This document shows positions 1 through 9,440 of a stretch of 64,000 bases of DNA, piece after piece (the stretch's first letter is position 1; the number at the start of each line of letters is the position of its first letter). Below the pieces are notes generated by a model, which worked only from the letters and a program-made list of their open reading frames with translations, was not told where the DNA came from and ran no database searches. The translations under genes and the position numbers were made by a program. The DNA is from Natrarchaeobius halalkaliphilus (GTDB lineage: Archaea > Halobacteriota > Halobacteria > Halobacteriales > Natrialbaceae), in NCBI RefSeq assembly GCF_003841485.1, contig NZ_REFY01000001.1:434001-498000 (forward strand), given 5' to 3'.

Positions 1-8
1 GGATAACC

Positions 9-668
9 ATGACACGAACCGCATACAGAGCCCAGCTCGAACAGCTCCGAACGAACGTTTTCGAGATGAGCGAGACGGTCTGTCGCCGGCTGCGGCAATC
101 GCTCGACGCACTCGAGGCGAACGACGACGAGCTCGCTGACGCCGTGATCGCCGGCGACGACGAGGTCAACCGCCGCTATCTCGAACTGGAGAGCGACTGC
201 ATCGAACTGCTCGCCCTCCAGCAACCGGTCGCGAGCGACCTGCGATTCATCGCGTCGTCGTTCAAGATAATCACCGACCTCGAGCGAATCGGGGATCTCG
301 CGGTGAACCTGGCCGAGTACTCACGGCGGGCCGAACGGGATCGCTATCCGGAAATCGATATCGTTCACATCGGCACCGAGACGGTGTTCCTGGTCGAGGA
401 CGCCATGCGGGCGTACGCGACCGACGACGCCGACGCGACCCGCGACATCGCCGCGAGAGACGACGAGATCGACGCGCTGTGTGAACGAGCCAGCCGGACC
501 GTCGTTCGCGGCCTCGTCGACGCCGACGCCGCAGACGACGCGCTTCTGGCGGACGTCTCGCGGATGCTGTTGACGATCCGCGATCTGGAACGAGTCGGTG
601 ATCACGCGGTCAACGTCGCGGCCCGGACGCTGTACATGGTCGACAACGACGACGAGTTGATCTACTGA
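9..668 (+). CDS. phoU: PhoU-domain phosphate uptake regulator
   Basis: A 219-residue cytoplasmic protein with two PhoU-like three-helix repeats. The first repeat carries the SDLRFIASSFKIITDLERIGD block (about residues 76-97), and the second repeats the signature as LLTIRDLERVGDHAVNVA near residues 185-203. The E/D-x3-D metal-binding pattern is visible in both. PhoU proteins link the Pst phosphate transporter to phosphate signalling. No pst genes are visible, but any upstream genes lie outside the window. The length is normal for the family. Lying next to an arsenic operon is suggestive because arsenate enters cells through phosphate transporters, but a functional link is inference. Confidence 0.93.
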   Translation: MTRTAYRAQLEQLRTNVFEMSETVCRRLRQSLDALEANDDELADAVIAGDDEVNRRYLELESDCIELLALQQPVASDLRFIASSFKIITDLERIGDLAVNLAEYSRRAERDRYPEIDIVHIGTETVFLVEDAMRAYATDDADATRDIAARDDEIDALCERASRTVVRGLVDADAADDALLADVSRMLLTIRDLERVGDHAVNVAARTLYMVDNDDELIY

Positions 669-974
669 CGGCGCAGAGATGTCCGGCGGAGGAGAAACGC
701 GAACCGACCGAAGGACGGTTCAGCCCGTCGGAACCGCCACGTCCGTCGCGTCGGTCCCGAAGCCGGTGCGAGAGAGCACGAACTCGAGTCGGAGGACTCG
801 ATCGCGTGCCGTCTTTTCACTCACGGGTATTATTGACTGTATACTCAATCGTTATTAGACGGAGGGGCTGGTACAGGGCATAATATCACTGTATTGGGCC
901 ACAGTAGTGCATCTTCGAGATTCTCCGAAACTGAATCGGAAGATGTACTTGAGAGAACATTCAACTATATCTCG
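669..974. other. Intergenic region between phoU and arsR
   Basis: About 306 bases without a supported gene. An AT-rich stretch at 828-860 and another at 879-895 stand out from the GC-rich surroundings and probably hold the promoter and operator of the arsenic operon. I see no perfect ArsR-type palindrome and no terminator I would defend. Confidence 0.5.
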
Positions 975-1373
975 ATGGCACACGCGACGGAACGCCTGCG
1001 ACGGTACCTCGAGGACGAACTCGAGGAGTGTCGAAGCGAGGACGTCGACCGCCGGCTCGACGAACTCGGGACGCTCGAGGCGACGATCGGACACGAGCGG
1101 GTCAGCGACGAACTCGACGTGCTCTCGGCGCTCGCAAACGAGACGCGGTACGCGATCGTCCGCGTTCTCGTGGCCGCTCGCGAGGAGCTCTGCGTCTGCG
1201 AGTTGAACGCGGTGGTCGACGTGACCGAGAGCGGCCTCAGTCACGCGCTCTCCGCGCTCGTCGAAGCTGGCCTCGTCACCGCACGCAAGGAGGGGAGATG
1301 GAGGAAGTACCGGGCGACGAACCGCGCCGTCGCCCTCGTGACGGTTCTCGAGGGGAGCCTCGAGGATGCGTGA
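975..1373 (+). CDS. arsR: ArsR family arsenic-responsive repressor
   Basis: A 132-residue winged-helix regulator. The wHTH spans about residues 45-120 (DVLSALANETRYAIVRVL, then ESGLSHALSALVEAGLV and the wing KEGRWRKYRAT). ELCVCEL contains Cys73 and Cys75, the classic CVC arsenite/antimonite sensing pair in the recognition region. About 40 charged N-terminal residues precede the domain. I chose the ATG at 975 because the upstream in-frame extension has AT-rich, non-coding-like composition. The end overlaps acr3 by 8 bases, so the two are probably translationally coupled. It likely represses its own operon until As(III) binds. Confidence 0.9.
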   Translation: MAHATERLRRYLEDELEECRSEDVDRRLDELGTLEATIGHERVSDELDVLSALANETRYAIVRVLVAAREELCVCELNAVVDVTESGLSHALSALVEAGLVTARKEGRWRKYRATNRAVALVTVLEGSLEDA

Positions 1374-2523
1374 CGCTCACGATCACGGGCCGAACTGCGA
1401 CTGTGGGAGCTGTGGGGATCCGCGGGCGATGGACGTCCTCGATAAGTACCTCACCGTCTGGATCTTCGCCGCGATGGCGGTCGGCGTCGGACTCGGATAC
1501 GTCGCACCCGGAGTCGTCGATCCGATCCGGGAGTACTCCCTCGTCGAACTCGGCCTGATACTGATGATGTACCCGCCGCTTGCGAAGGTCAACTACCGGC
1601 GGCTCCCGACGGTGTTCAGCCAGTGGCGCATCCTCAGCCTGAGCCTCCTCCAGAACTGGCTGATCGGGCCGACCGTCATGTTTCTGCTGGCGGTGATCTT
1701 CTTCAGCGGGGCGGTCCCCTGGTTCCCCGCCCGTCCGGAGTACTTCCTCGGGCTGATCTTCATCGGGATGGCTCGCTGTATCGCCATGGTGCTCGTCTGG
1801 AACGACCTCGCGGACGGCTCGAGCGAGTACGCCGCCGGCTTAGTCGCGTTCAACAGCGTCTTCCAGATCGTCACCTACGGGGTGTACATCTGGGCGTTCG
1901 CGCTGGTTCTCCCGCCCCTGCTCGGCCTCGACGCGTTAGCCAGCGGGATCTCCGCCTTCGACATCACGACGATGCAGGTGTTCGAAGCGATCGTCATCTT
2001 CCTCGGAATCCCGTTCGCCGCCGGCATGCTCACCCGCTTTGGCGGCGTCCGAGCCAGGGGCGAGGCGTGGTACGCCGACGAACTGGTTCCGAAGATCAGC
2101 CCGCTCACGCTGCTGGCACTCCTGTTTACCATCGTCGTGATGTTCGCGACACAGGGAGACGCGATCGTCGCTCAGCCGACCGACGTCCTGTGGATCGCCG
2201 TCCCACTGACGATCTACTTCGTCGTCATGTTCCTCGTGAGCTTCGCGATGGGCCGCGGGATCGGCGCGGATTACTCGACGACGACGGCGATCGGCTTTAC
2301 CGCGGCCTCGAACAACTTCGAACTGGCCATCGCGGTGGCGGTCGCTGTCTTCGGCATCGGCTCCGGCGTCGCCTTCGCGACCGTCGTCGGCCCGCTCATC
2401 GAGGTGCCGGTGCTCCTCGCGCTGGTCCACGTCGCGCTGTACTTCGGGCGGCGGTTCGACTGGGACGGGTTCGAAACCGGCCGACTCGACGGCTCTCCCT
2501 CCGAAACCACGACTGACGACTGA
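1366..2523 (+). CDS. acr3: ACR3 family arsenite efflux permease
   Basis: A 385-residue integral membrane protein with about ten hydrophobic segments that exports As(III) using the proton-motive force. It has the ACR3 hallmark in the fourth helix (GMARCIAMVLVWND, with the essential Cys138) and the conserved SNNFELAIAVA segment with its Glu in a late helix. The start overlaps the end of arsR. The first 20 residues are Cys/His-rich (HDHGPNCDCGSCGDP) and precede the usual family start near Met22. If translated, this would be a cytoplasmic metalloid-binding tail. A start at 1429 is the conservative alternative. The substrate assignment is strong because of ArsR and ArsC on either side. Confidence 0.93.
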   Translation: MRDAHDHGPNCDCGSCGDPRAMDVLDKYLTVWIFAAMAVGVGLGYVAPGVVDPIREYSLVELGLILMMYPPLAKVNYRRLPTVFSQWRILSLSLLQNWLIGPTVMFLLAVIFFSGAVPWFPARPEYFLGLIFIGMARCIAMVLVWNDLADGSSEYAAGLVAFNSVFQIVTYGVYIWAFALVLPPLLGLDALASGISAFDITTMQVFEAIVIFLGIPFAAGMLTRFGGVRARGEAWYADELVPKISPLTLLALLFTIVVMFATQGDAIVAQPTDVLWIAVPLTIYFVVMFLVSFAMGRGIGADYSTTTAIGFTAASNNFELAIAVAVAVFGIGSGVAFATVVGPLIEVPVLLALVHVALYFGRRFDWDGFETGRLDGSPSETTTDD

Positions 2524-2549
2524 TCACACCCGACGACTCATCACCAGCC

Positions 2550-2999
2550 ATGTCCACCACAACCGAACCGACGGACGCGATCCGCCTCGCGTTCGTCTGC
2601 GTCCGAAACGCCGGCCGGTCACAGATGTCCGCCGCGATCGCAGAACGCGAACGCGACCGCCGCGACCTCGCTGGCCGCGTCGAGATCCGCTCGGGCGGGA
2701 CGGATCCCGCCGATCGCGTCCACGAAACCGTCCGCGAGGTGATGGCCGCGGACGGCTACGACTGCTCCGATCGGGTCCCCAGGGAGATCTCGCCCGAGGA
2801 GCTTCGCTCCTGTGAGTACGTCCTGACGATGGGGTGTTCGACCCTCGACATCGAGGACGCCGACGCGGTCGACGTCCGCGACTGGGCGCTCTCGGATCCC
2901 CACGGTCGCGACCCCACGGAGGTCCGTCGCATTCGCGACGAGATCGAACGGAAGGTGAACGCGCTCTTCGACGAAATCGAACGAGCGCTCGAGCCGTAG
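2550..2999 (+). CDS. arsC: Arsenate reductase, low-molecular-weight phosphatase type
   Basis: A 149-residue LMW protein tyrosine phosphatase-fold enzyme. The P-loop CVRNAGRSQMSAA (Cys17-x5-Arg23) is near the N terminus and the general-acid loop reads RDWALSDPHG near residue 112. Further cysteines in the middle (SCEYVLTMGCS) fit the thioredoxin-type disulfide cascade of ArsC reductases. It reduces arsenate to arsenite, which the upstream ACR3 exports. It follows acr3 by 26 bases in the same operon. A protein tyrosine phosphatase role is the alternative, but the operon makes arsenate reductase far more likely. Confidence 0.9.
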   Translation: MSTTTEPTDAIRLAFVCVRNAGRSQMSAAIAERERDRRDLAGRVEIRSGGTDPADRVHETVREVMAADGYDCSDRVPREISPEELRSCEYVLTMGCSTLDIEDADAVDVRDWALSDPHGRDPTEVRRIRDEIERKVNALFDEIERALEP

Positions 3000-3083
3000 C
3001 CAGCACCGAACCGGACGGTTCACCCGCAGACAGCGAACGCGCCCGGTCGCGGGCGTCTCGCGACTGACCCGGTGCCGACCGCC

Positions 3084-3932
3084 TCAGACGCCGGCCTCCG
3101 TCAGCCGGCCGACCTCCTCGTCGCTCAGCGACACCGCTCGAGCCTCGAGGTTCGACTCGAGGTGGGCCGGATTCGACGTGCCGGGGATCGGCAGGATCAC
3201 GTCCGATCGCTCGAGGAGCCAGGCGAGCGCGACCTGTCGACGCGTCGCGTCGTGGGCGGTCGCGATCTCGTCGAGCAGGTCGCCGTGTGCCGCGAGGTCG
3301 TCGGCGTCGATGGGACACCAGGGAACGAACCCGATGTCGTTGTCGGCACAGACCTCGAGTACGTCGCGGGAGGACCGATCGGAGACGTTGTAGCGGTTCT
3401 GGACGGTCGCGACGTCGACGTGCTCGCGGGCCGTCTCGAGTTCGTCGACGGTGACGTTGCTCAGGCCGACCTGTCGAACCAGTCCCTCGTCTTTGAGCTG
3501 TGCGAACGCCCCGACGGAGTCTTCGAAGGGAGTGTCGGGATCGGGGCGGTGGAACTGGTAGAGGTCGATCGTCTCGGTTCGGAGGCGGTCGCGGGAGGCG
3601 AGGACCTGATTGCGGACGTAGTCGGGATCGCCGCGGGCGAGCCACTCCTCGTCGCTGTTTCGCAGGAGGCCGGCTTTGGTCGCCACCACGACGTCGTCGG
3701 GATCACCGATCGCCTGGCCGATGAGGCGTTCGCTCACGCCGGGTCCGTAGGAGTCCGCCGTGTCGATGAAGTCGACGCCGCGGTCGACCGCGCGCCGGAC
3801 GACCTCGCGGGCGGTTTCTTCGTCGTCCGGCGGACCGATGATCTCCTCGCCACAGAGGCGCATCGCCCCGAATCCGAGCCGGTTGACGGTCGTTTCTCCG
3901 ATGTCGAACGTCTCGGCGCTGTCGGTGCTCAC
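3084..3932 (-). CDS. Aldo/keto reductase
   Basis: A cytoplasmic NAD(P)H-dependent oxidoreductase of the AKR (beta/alpha)8 barrel family, 282 residues from the GTG at 3932. The catalytic tetrad is visible: Asp in VDFIDTADSYG, Tyr in the same segment, Lys in VVATKAGLL and His in LYQFHRPDPD. The C-terminal cofactor loop LPIPGTSNPAHLESNLEA is typical. An in-frame upstream start at 4001 adds 23 basic residues unlike the family. A TATA-like GCGTAT near 3958 sits about 25 bases before 3932, which favours the GTG as a leaderless start. The substrate is unknown. It is convergent with arsC. Confidence 0.9.
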   Translation of the reverse strand: MSTDSAETFDIGETTVNRLGFGAMRLCGEEIIGPPDDEETAREVVRRAVDRGVDFIDTADSYGPGVSERLIGQAIGDPDDVVVATKAGLLRNSDEEWLARGDPDYVRNQVLASRDRLRTETIDLYQFHRPDPDTPFEDSVGAFAQLKDEGLVRQVGLSNVTVDELETAREHVDVATVQNRYNVSDRSSRDVLEVCADNDIGFVPWCPIDADDLAAHGDLLDEIATAHDATRRQVALAWLLERSDVILPIPGTSNPAHLESNLEARAVSLSDEEVGRLTEAGV

Positions 3933-4008
3933 GTGTCGATATCGGACGCCGCGGGGGATACGCTTTGGGCGTGTGGTCACCCGCTCGTTTACAGAGCGCA
4001 TCGGGGGG

Positions 4009-5178
4009 TCACTCCCGAAGCGGCATCGACTCGCTCCCGGAGGCGTCCGTACCCGACGAGCCCCCGTGTCCCGTCGACGCGCCGCGTTCGGTCGGGGCCG
4101 GCCGATCGACCGGAGCCGACTCCGCGCCGAGGAGGCGTGGGAGCGCCGTATCCGCGAACGTCAATCCGAGGACGAGGATGATCGGTGCCAGAAAGAGCCC
4201 GTAGAAGCCGAAGACGATCGGCCCGAAGATGTACGCGAGCATCAACAGTCCGACGTGGGTTCGCTTCCCGCTCAGGTACGGCCGGAGCACGAGATCCGGA
4301 ATGGTATCGACGACGACGACCGCCAGCGCGAGAAAGCCGAGCAGATACACCAGCAACGCGGTCTGCCCGTCTAGAACGAGCGGAACCGCCGCCGCGATCG
4401 CCACCGGGACGTAGACGATCTTCATCCCGACCACCGGGATCAGGCTCGCGACGCCCGTCAGCGCCCCCGCGAGCGCGGGGTAGGGTATCTCGACCGCGGC
4501 CGGAACCAGCGCGTTGTACCCCATGAACGTGATGACGGCGATCAGGGAGATGAGGATCACGTTCAACAGGTTGCCGAACAGGACCGCCTCGAGTTCCTCG
4601 TCGACCGCCTCCAGATACTCGCGGACGATGGCGTCGTCGTCGAACCTGAGCAGCCACTCGTGGGCCTTCGAGCCGTCGATCAAGAGGTAGTAGGTGACCA
4701 CGACGACGATGAGCAGGTTCAACAGAAAGCCCGTGACGAGGTCCGTCAGCAGACCGGCGTTGTCGATCGTGAAATCCAGAAACGGATCGAACGTGCCCGC
4801 TCGATAGGCCTCCGCGAGCCCCTGGATAGTCAGTTCGGGCGGGTTCTCGAGCCCCTGAACCCAGCCGACGTCGTCCGGCAGCATCTCCGCGACCGGATAC
4901 TCCGCGACGAAGTTTCGAACCTCGATCACGAGCAACGCGACGGTGTAGCTGACGAGCGCGAGAAACGGAACCGCGAGAAAGGAGATGACGAGCACGGCGC
5001 GCACCTTGTCCGGGAGGTGGAGTCGCTCGAGGGAGGTGTAGAACCGACGCGTCGAGTAGTACAGAAAGACCGCAACCGTCAGCGCGGCGATAAATCGGTA
5101 GGCGATGTAGGTCGTGACGGCGGCTACGGCGAACCCGAAGAACGTCACGGCCGTCCGTTTCTCGTTCATATCTGTCAA
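4009..5178 (-). CDS. AI-2E family transporter (permease-like membrane protein)
   Basis: A 389-residue membrane protein of the AI-2E transporter/PerM family with about eight hydrophobic segments. It starts with a two-helix hairpin, has the characteristic soluble loop (about residues 95-140) and ends with paired helices around GALTGVASLIPVVGMKIVYVP, a family-typical glycine-rich segment. The C-terminal 40 residues are Ser/Thr/Asp-rich and probably disordered. A TATA-like TTTTATGTG at about 5200-5208 lies about 25 bases before the start, consistent with a leaderless monocistronic mRNA. The substrate cannot be read from sequence; some relatives are Na+/H+ antiporters rather than autoinducer exporters. 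Confidence 0.85.
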   Translation of the reverse strand: MTDMNEKRTAVTFFGFAVAAVTTYIAYRFIAALTVAVFLYYSTRRFYTSLERLHLPDKVRAVLVISFLAVPFLALVSYTVALLVIEVRNFVAEYPVAEMLPDDVGWVQGLENPPELTIQGLAEAYRAGTFDPFLDFTIDNAGLLTDLVTGFLLNLLIVVVVTYYLLIDGSKAHEWLLRFDDDAIVREYLEAVDEELEAVLFGNLLNVILISLIAVITFMGYNALVPAAVEIPYPALAGALTGVASLIPVVGMKIVYVPVAIAAAVPLVLDGQTALLVYLLGFLALAVVVVDTIPDLVLRPYLSGKRTHVGLLMLAYIFGPIVFGFYGLFLAPIILVLGLTFADTALPRLLGAESAPVDRPAPTERGASTGHGGSSGTDASGSESMPLRE

Positions 5179-5298
5179 CCTGGAGTCGTGAGGACGGTCA
5201 CATAAAACGTCCGATCGGAGTCCACACCGGGACGGGGTCGTCCGGCGCGACGGACTCGCTGAATCGGATCGGTCGCGCGTCGAAAATACCGGATCGGA

Positions 5299-5940
5299 TC
5301 AGTCGGCCGCGTCCGGAATCTGCTCGTCAGTCACGTACGGCAGGTCCCGGGCGGTCTTGCGGACTTCGCCCGCGTTCGACTTCATCAGCGCCGTCGTATC
5401 CCAGACGCCCTCGACGAGGGCTTTGCGCTGGGCGTCGTCGACGGTGACGTCGATCGTCTGTCCACCGTAGGTGACCGTCTCGGCCTCGACGTCGATCTCG
5501 AGTTCGCCGTCGGGGTTCGCCTCGACCCACTCCTGCAGTTCCCCGATCGTCTCGCTGTCGGCGGTGACGGTCGGGATGCCGAGTGCCAGACAGTTGCCGG
5601 CGAAGATCTCGGCGAAGCTCTCGCCGATGAGCGCGTCGATTCCCCAGCGCATCAGCGCCTGGGGGGCGTGCTCGCGCGAGGAGCCACAGCCGAAGTTGCT
5701 GTTGACGACCATCACCGACGAATCCTGGAACCGCTCCTCGTTCATCGGATGCTCCTTGAGGTCGTCGTTCTCGTCGAACCGGAGGTCGAAGAACGCGAAC
5801 TCGCCCAGTCCGTCGAAGGTGACGACCTTCATGAACCGGGCCGGGATGATCTGGTCCGTGTCGATGTCGTTGCCCCGGATCGGAACGCCCGATCCCGACG
5901 CGGAGTCGACCTCGGGGATGTCGACGTCGGTTCCGCTCAT
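5299..5940 (-). CDS. leuD: 3-isopropylmalate dehydratase small subunit
   Basis: A 213-residue LeuD subunit that pairs with LeuC to isomerise 2- to 3-isopropylmalate in leucine synthesis. The swivelling-domain signatures are clear: [17 protein letters not shown] near the N terminus and [15 protein letters not shown] around residues 78-92. Its ATG overlaps the leuC stop in an ATGA arrangement, so the subunits are probably made in a fixed ratio by coupled translation. It is the last gene of the operon. The leuB gene, which commonly follows leuD in haloarchaea, is absent here. Confidence 0.96.
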   Translation of the reverse strand: MSGTDVDIPEVDSASGSGVPIRGNDIDTDQIIPARFMKVVTFDGLGEFAFFDLRFDENDDLKEHPMNEERFQDSSVMVVNSNFGCGSSREHAPQALMRWGIDALIGESFAEIFAGNCLALGIPTVTADSETIGELQEWVEANPDGELEIDVEAETVTYGGQTIDVTVDDAQRKALVEGVWDTTALMKSNAGEVRKTARDLPYVTDEQIPDAAD

Positions 5941-7358
5941 ACCGTCTGCACCTCCGGTAGATCGCGGACGTCAGTGACCGCCCCGGTGATCGCCGCCGCG
6001 GCGACCATCTGCGGGTTCATCAGGACGGTCCGCCCGTCTTTCGATCCCTGTCGGCCGACGAAGTTCCGGTTCGAGGAGGAGGCACAGGCCTCGTCGCCCT
6101 CGAGTTGGTCTTCGTTCATGCCGAGACACATCGAACAGCCGGCGTTGCGCCAGTCGAAGCCGGCCTCCTCGAAGACGTCCTTGAGGCCCTCCTCCTCGGC
6201 GGCCCGCTGGACGCGCTGGCTGCCGGGGACGACCATCGCGCGGACGTCGTCGTCGACCTGACGGCCCTCGACGATCGCCGCGGCGCGACGGAGGTCCGGA
6301 AGGCGCGCGTTGGTACAGGAGCCGAGGAACGTGACGTCGATCTCGTAGCCCTCCATCGTCTCGCCGGGTTCGACGCGCATGTGCTCCTGGGCGCGTCGAG
6401 CGGTGTCTCGCTTGTCCTCTGGGAGGGAGTCGGGTGCCGGAATCGGCTCCGTGATGCCGATTCCCTGACCGGGAGTCGTCCCCCAGGTGACGACCGGCTC
6501 GAGGTCGTCGGCGTCGATGGTGACGACGTCGTCGTACGCCGCGTCGTCGTCCGAGCGGATGGACTCCCAGTAGGGTTTGAGTTCGTCGAACTGCTCGGGG
6601 TTCTCCTGGAAGTAGTCCGTCCCCTCGAGCCACTCGTAGGTGGTCTCGTCGGGGTTGACGTAGCCCGCGCGAGCGCCGCCCTCGATCGACATGTTACAGA
6701 TCGACATCCGACCCTCCATGCCGAGGTCCTCGACGGCGGAGCCGGCGTACTCGTAGACGTAGCCGACGCCGCCCTCCGTGCCGAGTCGGCGGATGATCTC
6801 CAAGATGACGTCTTTGGCCTCGACGCCCTCGCCCAGTTCGCCGTCGACTTCGATCTTGCGAACCTTCTGTTTCTCGAAGGCGAGCGTGCCCGTCGCGAGC
6901 ACGTCCCGGATCTGGCTGGTACCGATCCCGAACGCGAGCGCGCCGAACGCGCCGTGGGTGCTCGTATGCGAGTCGCCACAGACGATCGTCTTGCCGGGCT
7001 GGGTGAGTCCCTGCTCCGGCCCGATGACGTGGACGATCCCCTGATCGCCGGAGGTCGGATCGGAGAAGTCGATGCCGGCCTCGCGGACGTTCTCCTCGAG
7101 TTCGGACATCATCTCCTCGGCCGCGTCCTCGTCGTACGGACGGGACTGATCGGACGTCGGGACGATGTGGTCGACCGTCGCGTGGGTGAGTTCGGGGTAG
7201 GCGACCTCGAGGTCGCGCTCGCGCAGCATGCCGAACGCCTGCGGGCTGGTCACCTCGTGGATGAGGTGGAGACCGACGAACAGCTGGTCCTGTCCGGTCG
7301 GCAGCGTGGTTACCTTGTGACGGTCCCAGACCTTGTCGTACAGCGTGCCCTCGCTCAT
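5937..7358 (-). CDS. leuC: 3-isopropylmalate dehydratase large subunit
   Basis: A 473-residue aconitase-superfamily protein that carries the [4Fe-4S] cluster of isopropylmalate isomerase. The cluster ligands are seen as [15 protein letters not shown] (about residue 350) and [13 protein letters not shown] (about residue 410). The substrate-binding [13 protein letters not shown] block is near residue 130. The start overlaps the stop of the preceding 98-residue gene (ATGA) and the end overlaps leuD (ATGA). Length and motifs are intact. Confidence 0.97.
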   Translation of the reverse strand: MSEGTLYDKVWDRHKVTTLPTGQDQLFVGLHLIHEVTSPQAFGMLRERDLEVAYPELTHATVDHIVPTSDQSRPYDEDAAEEMMSELEENVREAGIDFSDPTSGDQGIVHVIGPEQGLTQPGKTIVCGDSHTSTHGAFGALAFGIGTSQIRDVLATGTLAFEKQKVRKIEVDGELGEGVEAKDVILEIIRRLGTEGGVGYVYEYAGSAVEDLGMEGRMSICNMSIEGGARAGYVNPDETTYEWLEGTDYFQENPEQFDELKPYWESIRSDDDAAYDDVVTIDADDLEPVVTWGTTPGQGIGITEPIPAPDSLPEDKRDTARRAQEHMRVEPGETMEGYEIDVTFLGSCTNARLPDLRRAAAIVEGRQVDDDVRAMVVPGSQRVQRAAEEEGLKDVFEEAGFDWRNAGCSMCLGMNEDQLEGDEACASSSNRNFVGRQGSKDGRTVLMNPQMVAAAAITGAVTDVRDLPEVQTV

Positions 7359-7651
7359 TCGTTCTCCCCGGCTCGGTCGTGGCCGCGCTCGAAGACGCGA
7401 TTCGCGTCGTCGGCCTTTTTCGGCGGCGTGTGATCGACGCTCGCCATCGTTCGTCCGCGCTCTTCTTCCGTCGTGTCGGCCGAATCCGTCGACGCCGGTC
7501 GATCGTCGTCGACCCGCTCGCCGCCGTCCGCCGCGACGATCGGCCCGCGAGTGAACAGCTGGCCGGTCGCCCGCCCGGTGTAGGGGTTCGCGTGACTGAC
7601 GTCGGCCATCGTCTCGCCGTCGTCGGAGTTCGGCTCCGTCGTTCGTGTCAT
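7355..7651 (-). CDS. Small acidic protein of unknown function inside the ilv-leu operon
   Basis: A 98-residue hydrophilic, Asp/Thr/Gly-rich protein with no membrane segment and little predicted structure. Two short segments look motif-like: [18 protein letters not shown] (about residues 20-37) and [20 protein letters not shown] (about 71-90). It lies 16 bases after ilvC and shares an ATGA overlap with leuC, so it is translated as part of the branched-chain amino acid operon. From memory, small genes of this kind occur at this place in other haloarchaeal operons. I do not know its function; a small regulator or complex-stabilising subunit is possible. Confidence 0.75.
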   Translation of the reverse strand: MTRTTEPNSDDGETMADVSHANPYTGRATGQLFTRGPIVAADGGERVDDDRPASTDSADTTEEERGRTMASVDHTPPKKADDANRVFERGHDRAGENE

Positions 7652-7667
7652 CGTAACTGTCTCCGTG

Positions 7668-8720
7668 TTATTCGGTCGCCGTGACGCGCGTCTGATCCTC
7701 GTCTTCGGTCCCTTCGGTTGCTTCCTCCCAGGCGAACAGCGCGCGCAGTCGCTCCCCGACCCGCTCGATGTCGTGGTCCTTTTCGGCCTGGTTGAGCTGC
7801 GTGTAGACCGGCCGGTTCGCCTGGTTCTCCGCGATCCACTCGGTCGCGAACTCGCCGTTTTGGACCTGCTCGAGCACTTCTTCCATGTTCTCGCGGACGT
7901 GATCGTCGATCACGTCGTCGCCGCGAGTGAGGCCGCCGTACTCGGCGGTGTCGGAGACGGAGTCCCACATCGCGCCGAGGCCGCCTTCGTACATGAGATC
8001 GACGATGAGCTTCATCTCGTTCATGCACTCGAAGTAGGCCATCTCGGGGCTGTAGCCCGCGTCGATCAGCGTCTCGTAGCCGACCTTGATCAGCTCGGCG
8101 ATCCCGCCACAGAGGACGGCCTGTTCCCCGAAGATGTCGGTCTCGGTCTCCTCTTTGAACGACGTCTCGACGACGCCGGCGCGGGTACAGCCGATCCCTT
8201 TGCCGTAGGCGAGCGCCCGCTCTCTCGCGTCGCCGGTGTAGTCCTGATAGACCGCGAGCAGACCGGGCGTCCCCTCGTCGTTCTCGTAGTTCCGTCGGAC
8301 GAGGTGACCCGGCGACTTCGGCGCGATCATCGTCACGTCGACGTGCTCGGGCGGCTGGATCTGGTTGTAGTGAATGTTGAAGCCGTGGGCGAACTGGAGG
8401 GTGTTACCCTCCTCGAGTTCGGGCTCGATCCGTTCGTAGACGGCGGGCTGGACCGTATCGGGGACCAGCACGGAGACGACCTCGGCCCGCGCCGCGGCCT
8501 CGACCGGCGTCGTCACGGTGAGTCCGTCCTCTTCGGCGGCCGCACGCGAGGCGGAGTCCTCGCGGAGGCCGACGACGACGTCGACGCCGCTCTCGTGGAG
8601 GTTGAGCGCGTGGGCGTGGCCCTGGCTGCCGTAGCCGAGTACGGCGACCGTGGTGGTTGCGAGATACGATCCGTCGACGTCGTCGTCGTAGTAGATGTCG
8701 GTGGTGAATTCGTCAGTCAT
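7668..8720 (-). CDS. ilvC: Ketol-acid reductoisomerase
   Basis: A 350-residue class I ketol-acid reductoisomerase that converts 2-acetolactate and 2-aceto-2-hydroxybutyrate to dihydroxy acids for valine, leucine and isoleucine. The Rossmann motif [17 protein letters not shown] lies at about residues 30-46, [15 protein letters not shown] follows near residue 130, and the Mg-binding E-x3-D/E pattern is in the C-terminal knotted domain ([35 protein letters not shown]). The start overlaps ilvN by 8 bases. All catalytic regions appear intact. Confidence 0.97.
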   Translation of the reverse strand: MTDEFTTDIYYDDDVDGSYLATTTVAVLGYGSQGHAHALNLHESGVDVVVGLREDSASRAAAEEDGLTVTTPVEAAARAEVVSVLVPDTVQPAVYERIEPELEEGNTLQFAHGFNIHYNQIQPPEHVDVTMIAPKSPGHLVRRNYENDEGTPGLLAVYQDYTGDARERALAYGKGIGCTRAGVVETSFKEETETDIFGEQAVLCGGIAELIKVGYETLIDAGYSPEMAYFECMNEMKLIVDLMYEGGLGAMWDSVSDTAEYGGLTRGDDVIDDHVRENMEEVLEQVQNGEFATEWIAENQANRPVYTQLNQAEKDHDIERVGERLRALFAWEEATEGTEDEDQTRVTATE

Positions 8721-9384
8721 CGGTAGGTGTCTGTGTGTATTCGTGGCTCTGATTCGCCGCGTCGGCGGACGATACGGCCGTCGCGGGGTCGCGCCCCGCG
8801 GTCTCGTCGGTTCCGCGCGCGAGCGCCGTCGTGCCGGTTCGGGAGATCTCCCGGATGCCGAACTGCCCGAACGTCTCGATCGCCGCGTCGATCTTCTGGC
8901 GCGCGCCGGTGATCTCGAACGTCGCCGTCTCCGGACTCGAGTCGACGGTCTTTGCGTCGTACATGTCCGCGACGGCGGCGACCTGATCCGGGCGCTCGGC
9001 GTCGACTTTCACGAGCGCGAGCTCGCGACGCATCGCGTCGGACGCGAGTTCGCGCACGGAGATGACCGGAACCAGCTTCCGGAGCTGTTTTTTGATCTGG
9101 TCGATGCCGGGATCGGGCTCCTCGACGACCAGCGTGATTCGGGCGCGGTCGTCGGCCGTCGTGGGGCCGACGGTCAGGCTCTCGATGTTGAACTGCCGCC
9201 TCGAGAACAGGCCCGAGGCCTCCGCGAGCACTCCGGGTTCGTGTTCGACCAGCACGGAGATGACGGTGCGTCGGGGATCGTGGGTCGCTTCGATCTCGGG
9301 ATCGATGCGGATCCCCTGTTTGTTTCGCCGCCCCGCCGGCGTCGGCCGCTCTTCCGGCGGCGGCCCCTCGAGTCCGCGCTTCAT
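8713..9384 (-). CDS. ilvN: Acetolactate synthase small (regulatory) subunit
   Basis: A 223-residue regulatory subunit of acetohydroxyacid synthase with an N-terminal ACT domain ([22 protein letters not shown], about residues 42-63) and an IlvN/IlvH C-terminal domain ([26 protein letters not shown]). It binds the IlvB catalytic subunit and gives feedback control by branched-chain amino acids. I prefer the ATG at 9384 over the in-frame GTG at 9393 because a mini-ORF that begins at the ilvB stop ends exactly there with an ATGA overlap. The first ~30 residues are a charged haloarchaeal extension. Confidence 0.94.
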   Translation of the reverse strand: MKRGLEGPPPEERPTPAGRRNKQGIRIDPEIEATHDPRRTVISVLVEHEPGVLAEASGLFSRRQFNIESLTVGPTTADDRARITLVVEEPDPGIDQIKKQLRKLVPVISVRELASDAMRRELALVKVDAERPDQVAAVADMYDAKTVDSSPETATFEITGARQKIDAAIETFGQFGIREISRTGTTALARGTDETAGRDPATAVSSADAANQSHEYTQTPTDD

Positions 9385-9440
9385 GCGGACCACCCCGTGG
9401 CTCGCGTACGGTCGGACGACGCCGTCGGTCCGACGGTCAT
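9381..9440 (-). CDS. Mini-ORF bridging ilvB and ilvN
   Basis: A 19-codon ORF (MTVGPTASSDRT...) whose ATG overlaps the ilvB stop as ATGA and whose own TGA overlaps the ilvN ATG as ATGA. This double overlap would let a ribosome that finishes ilvB pass through the mini-ORF and re-initiate at ilvN without a gap. The peptide has no recognisable motif. It may be only a coupling device. Whether it is translated is inference. Confidence 0.45.
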   Translation of the reverse strand: MTVGPTASSDRTRATGWSA

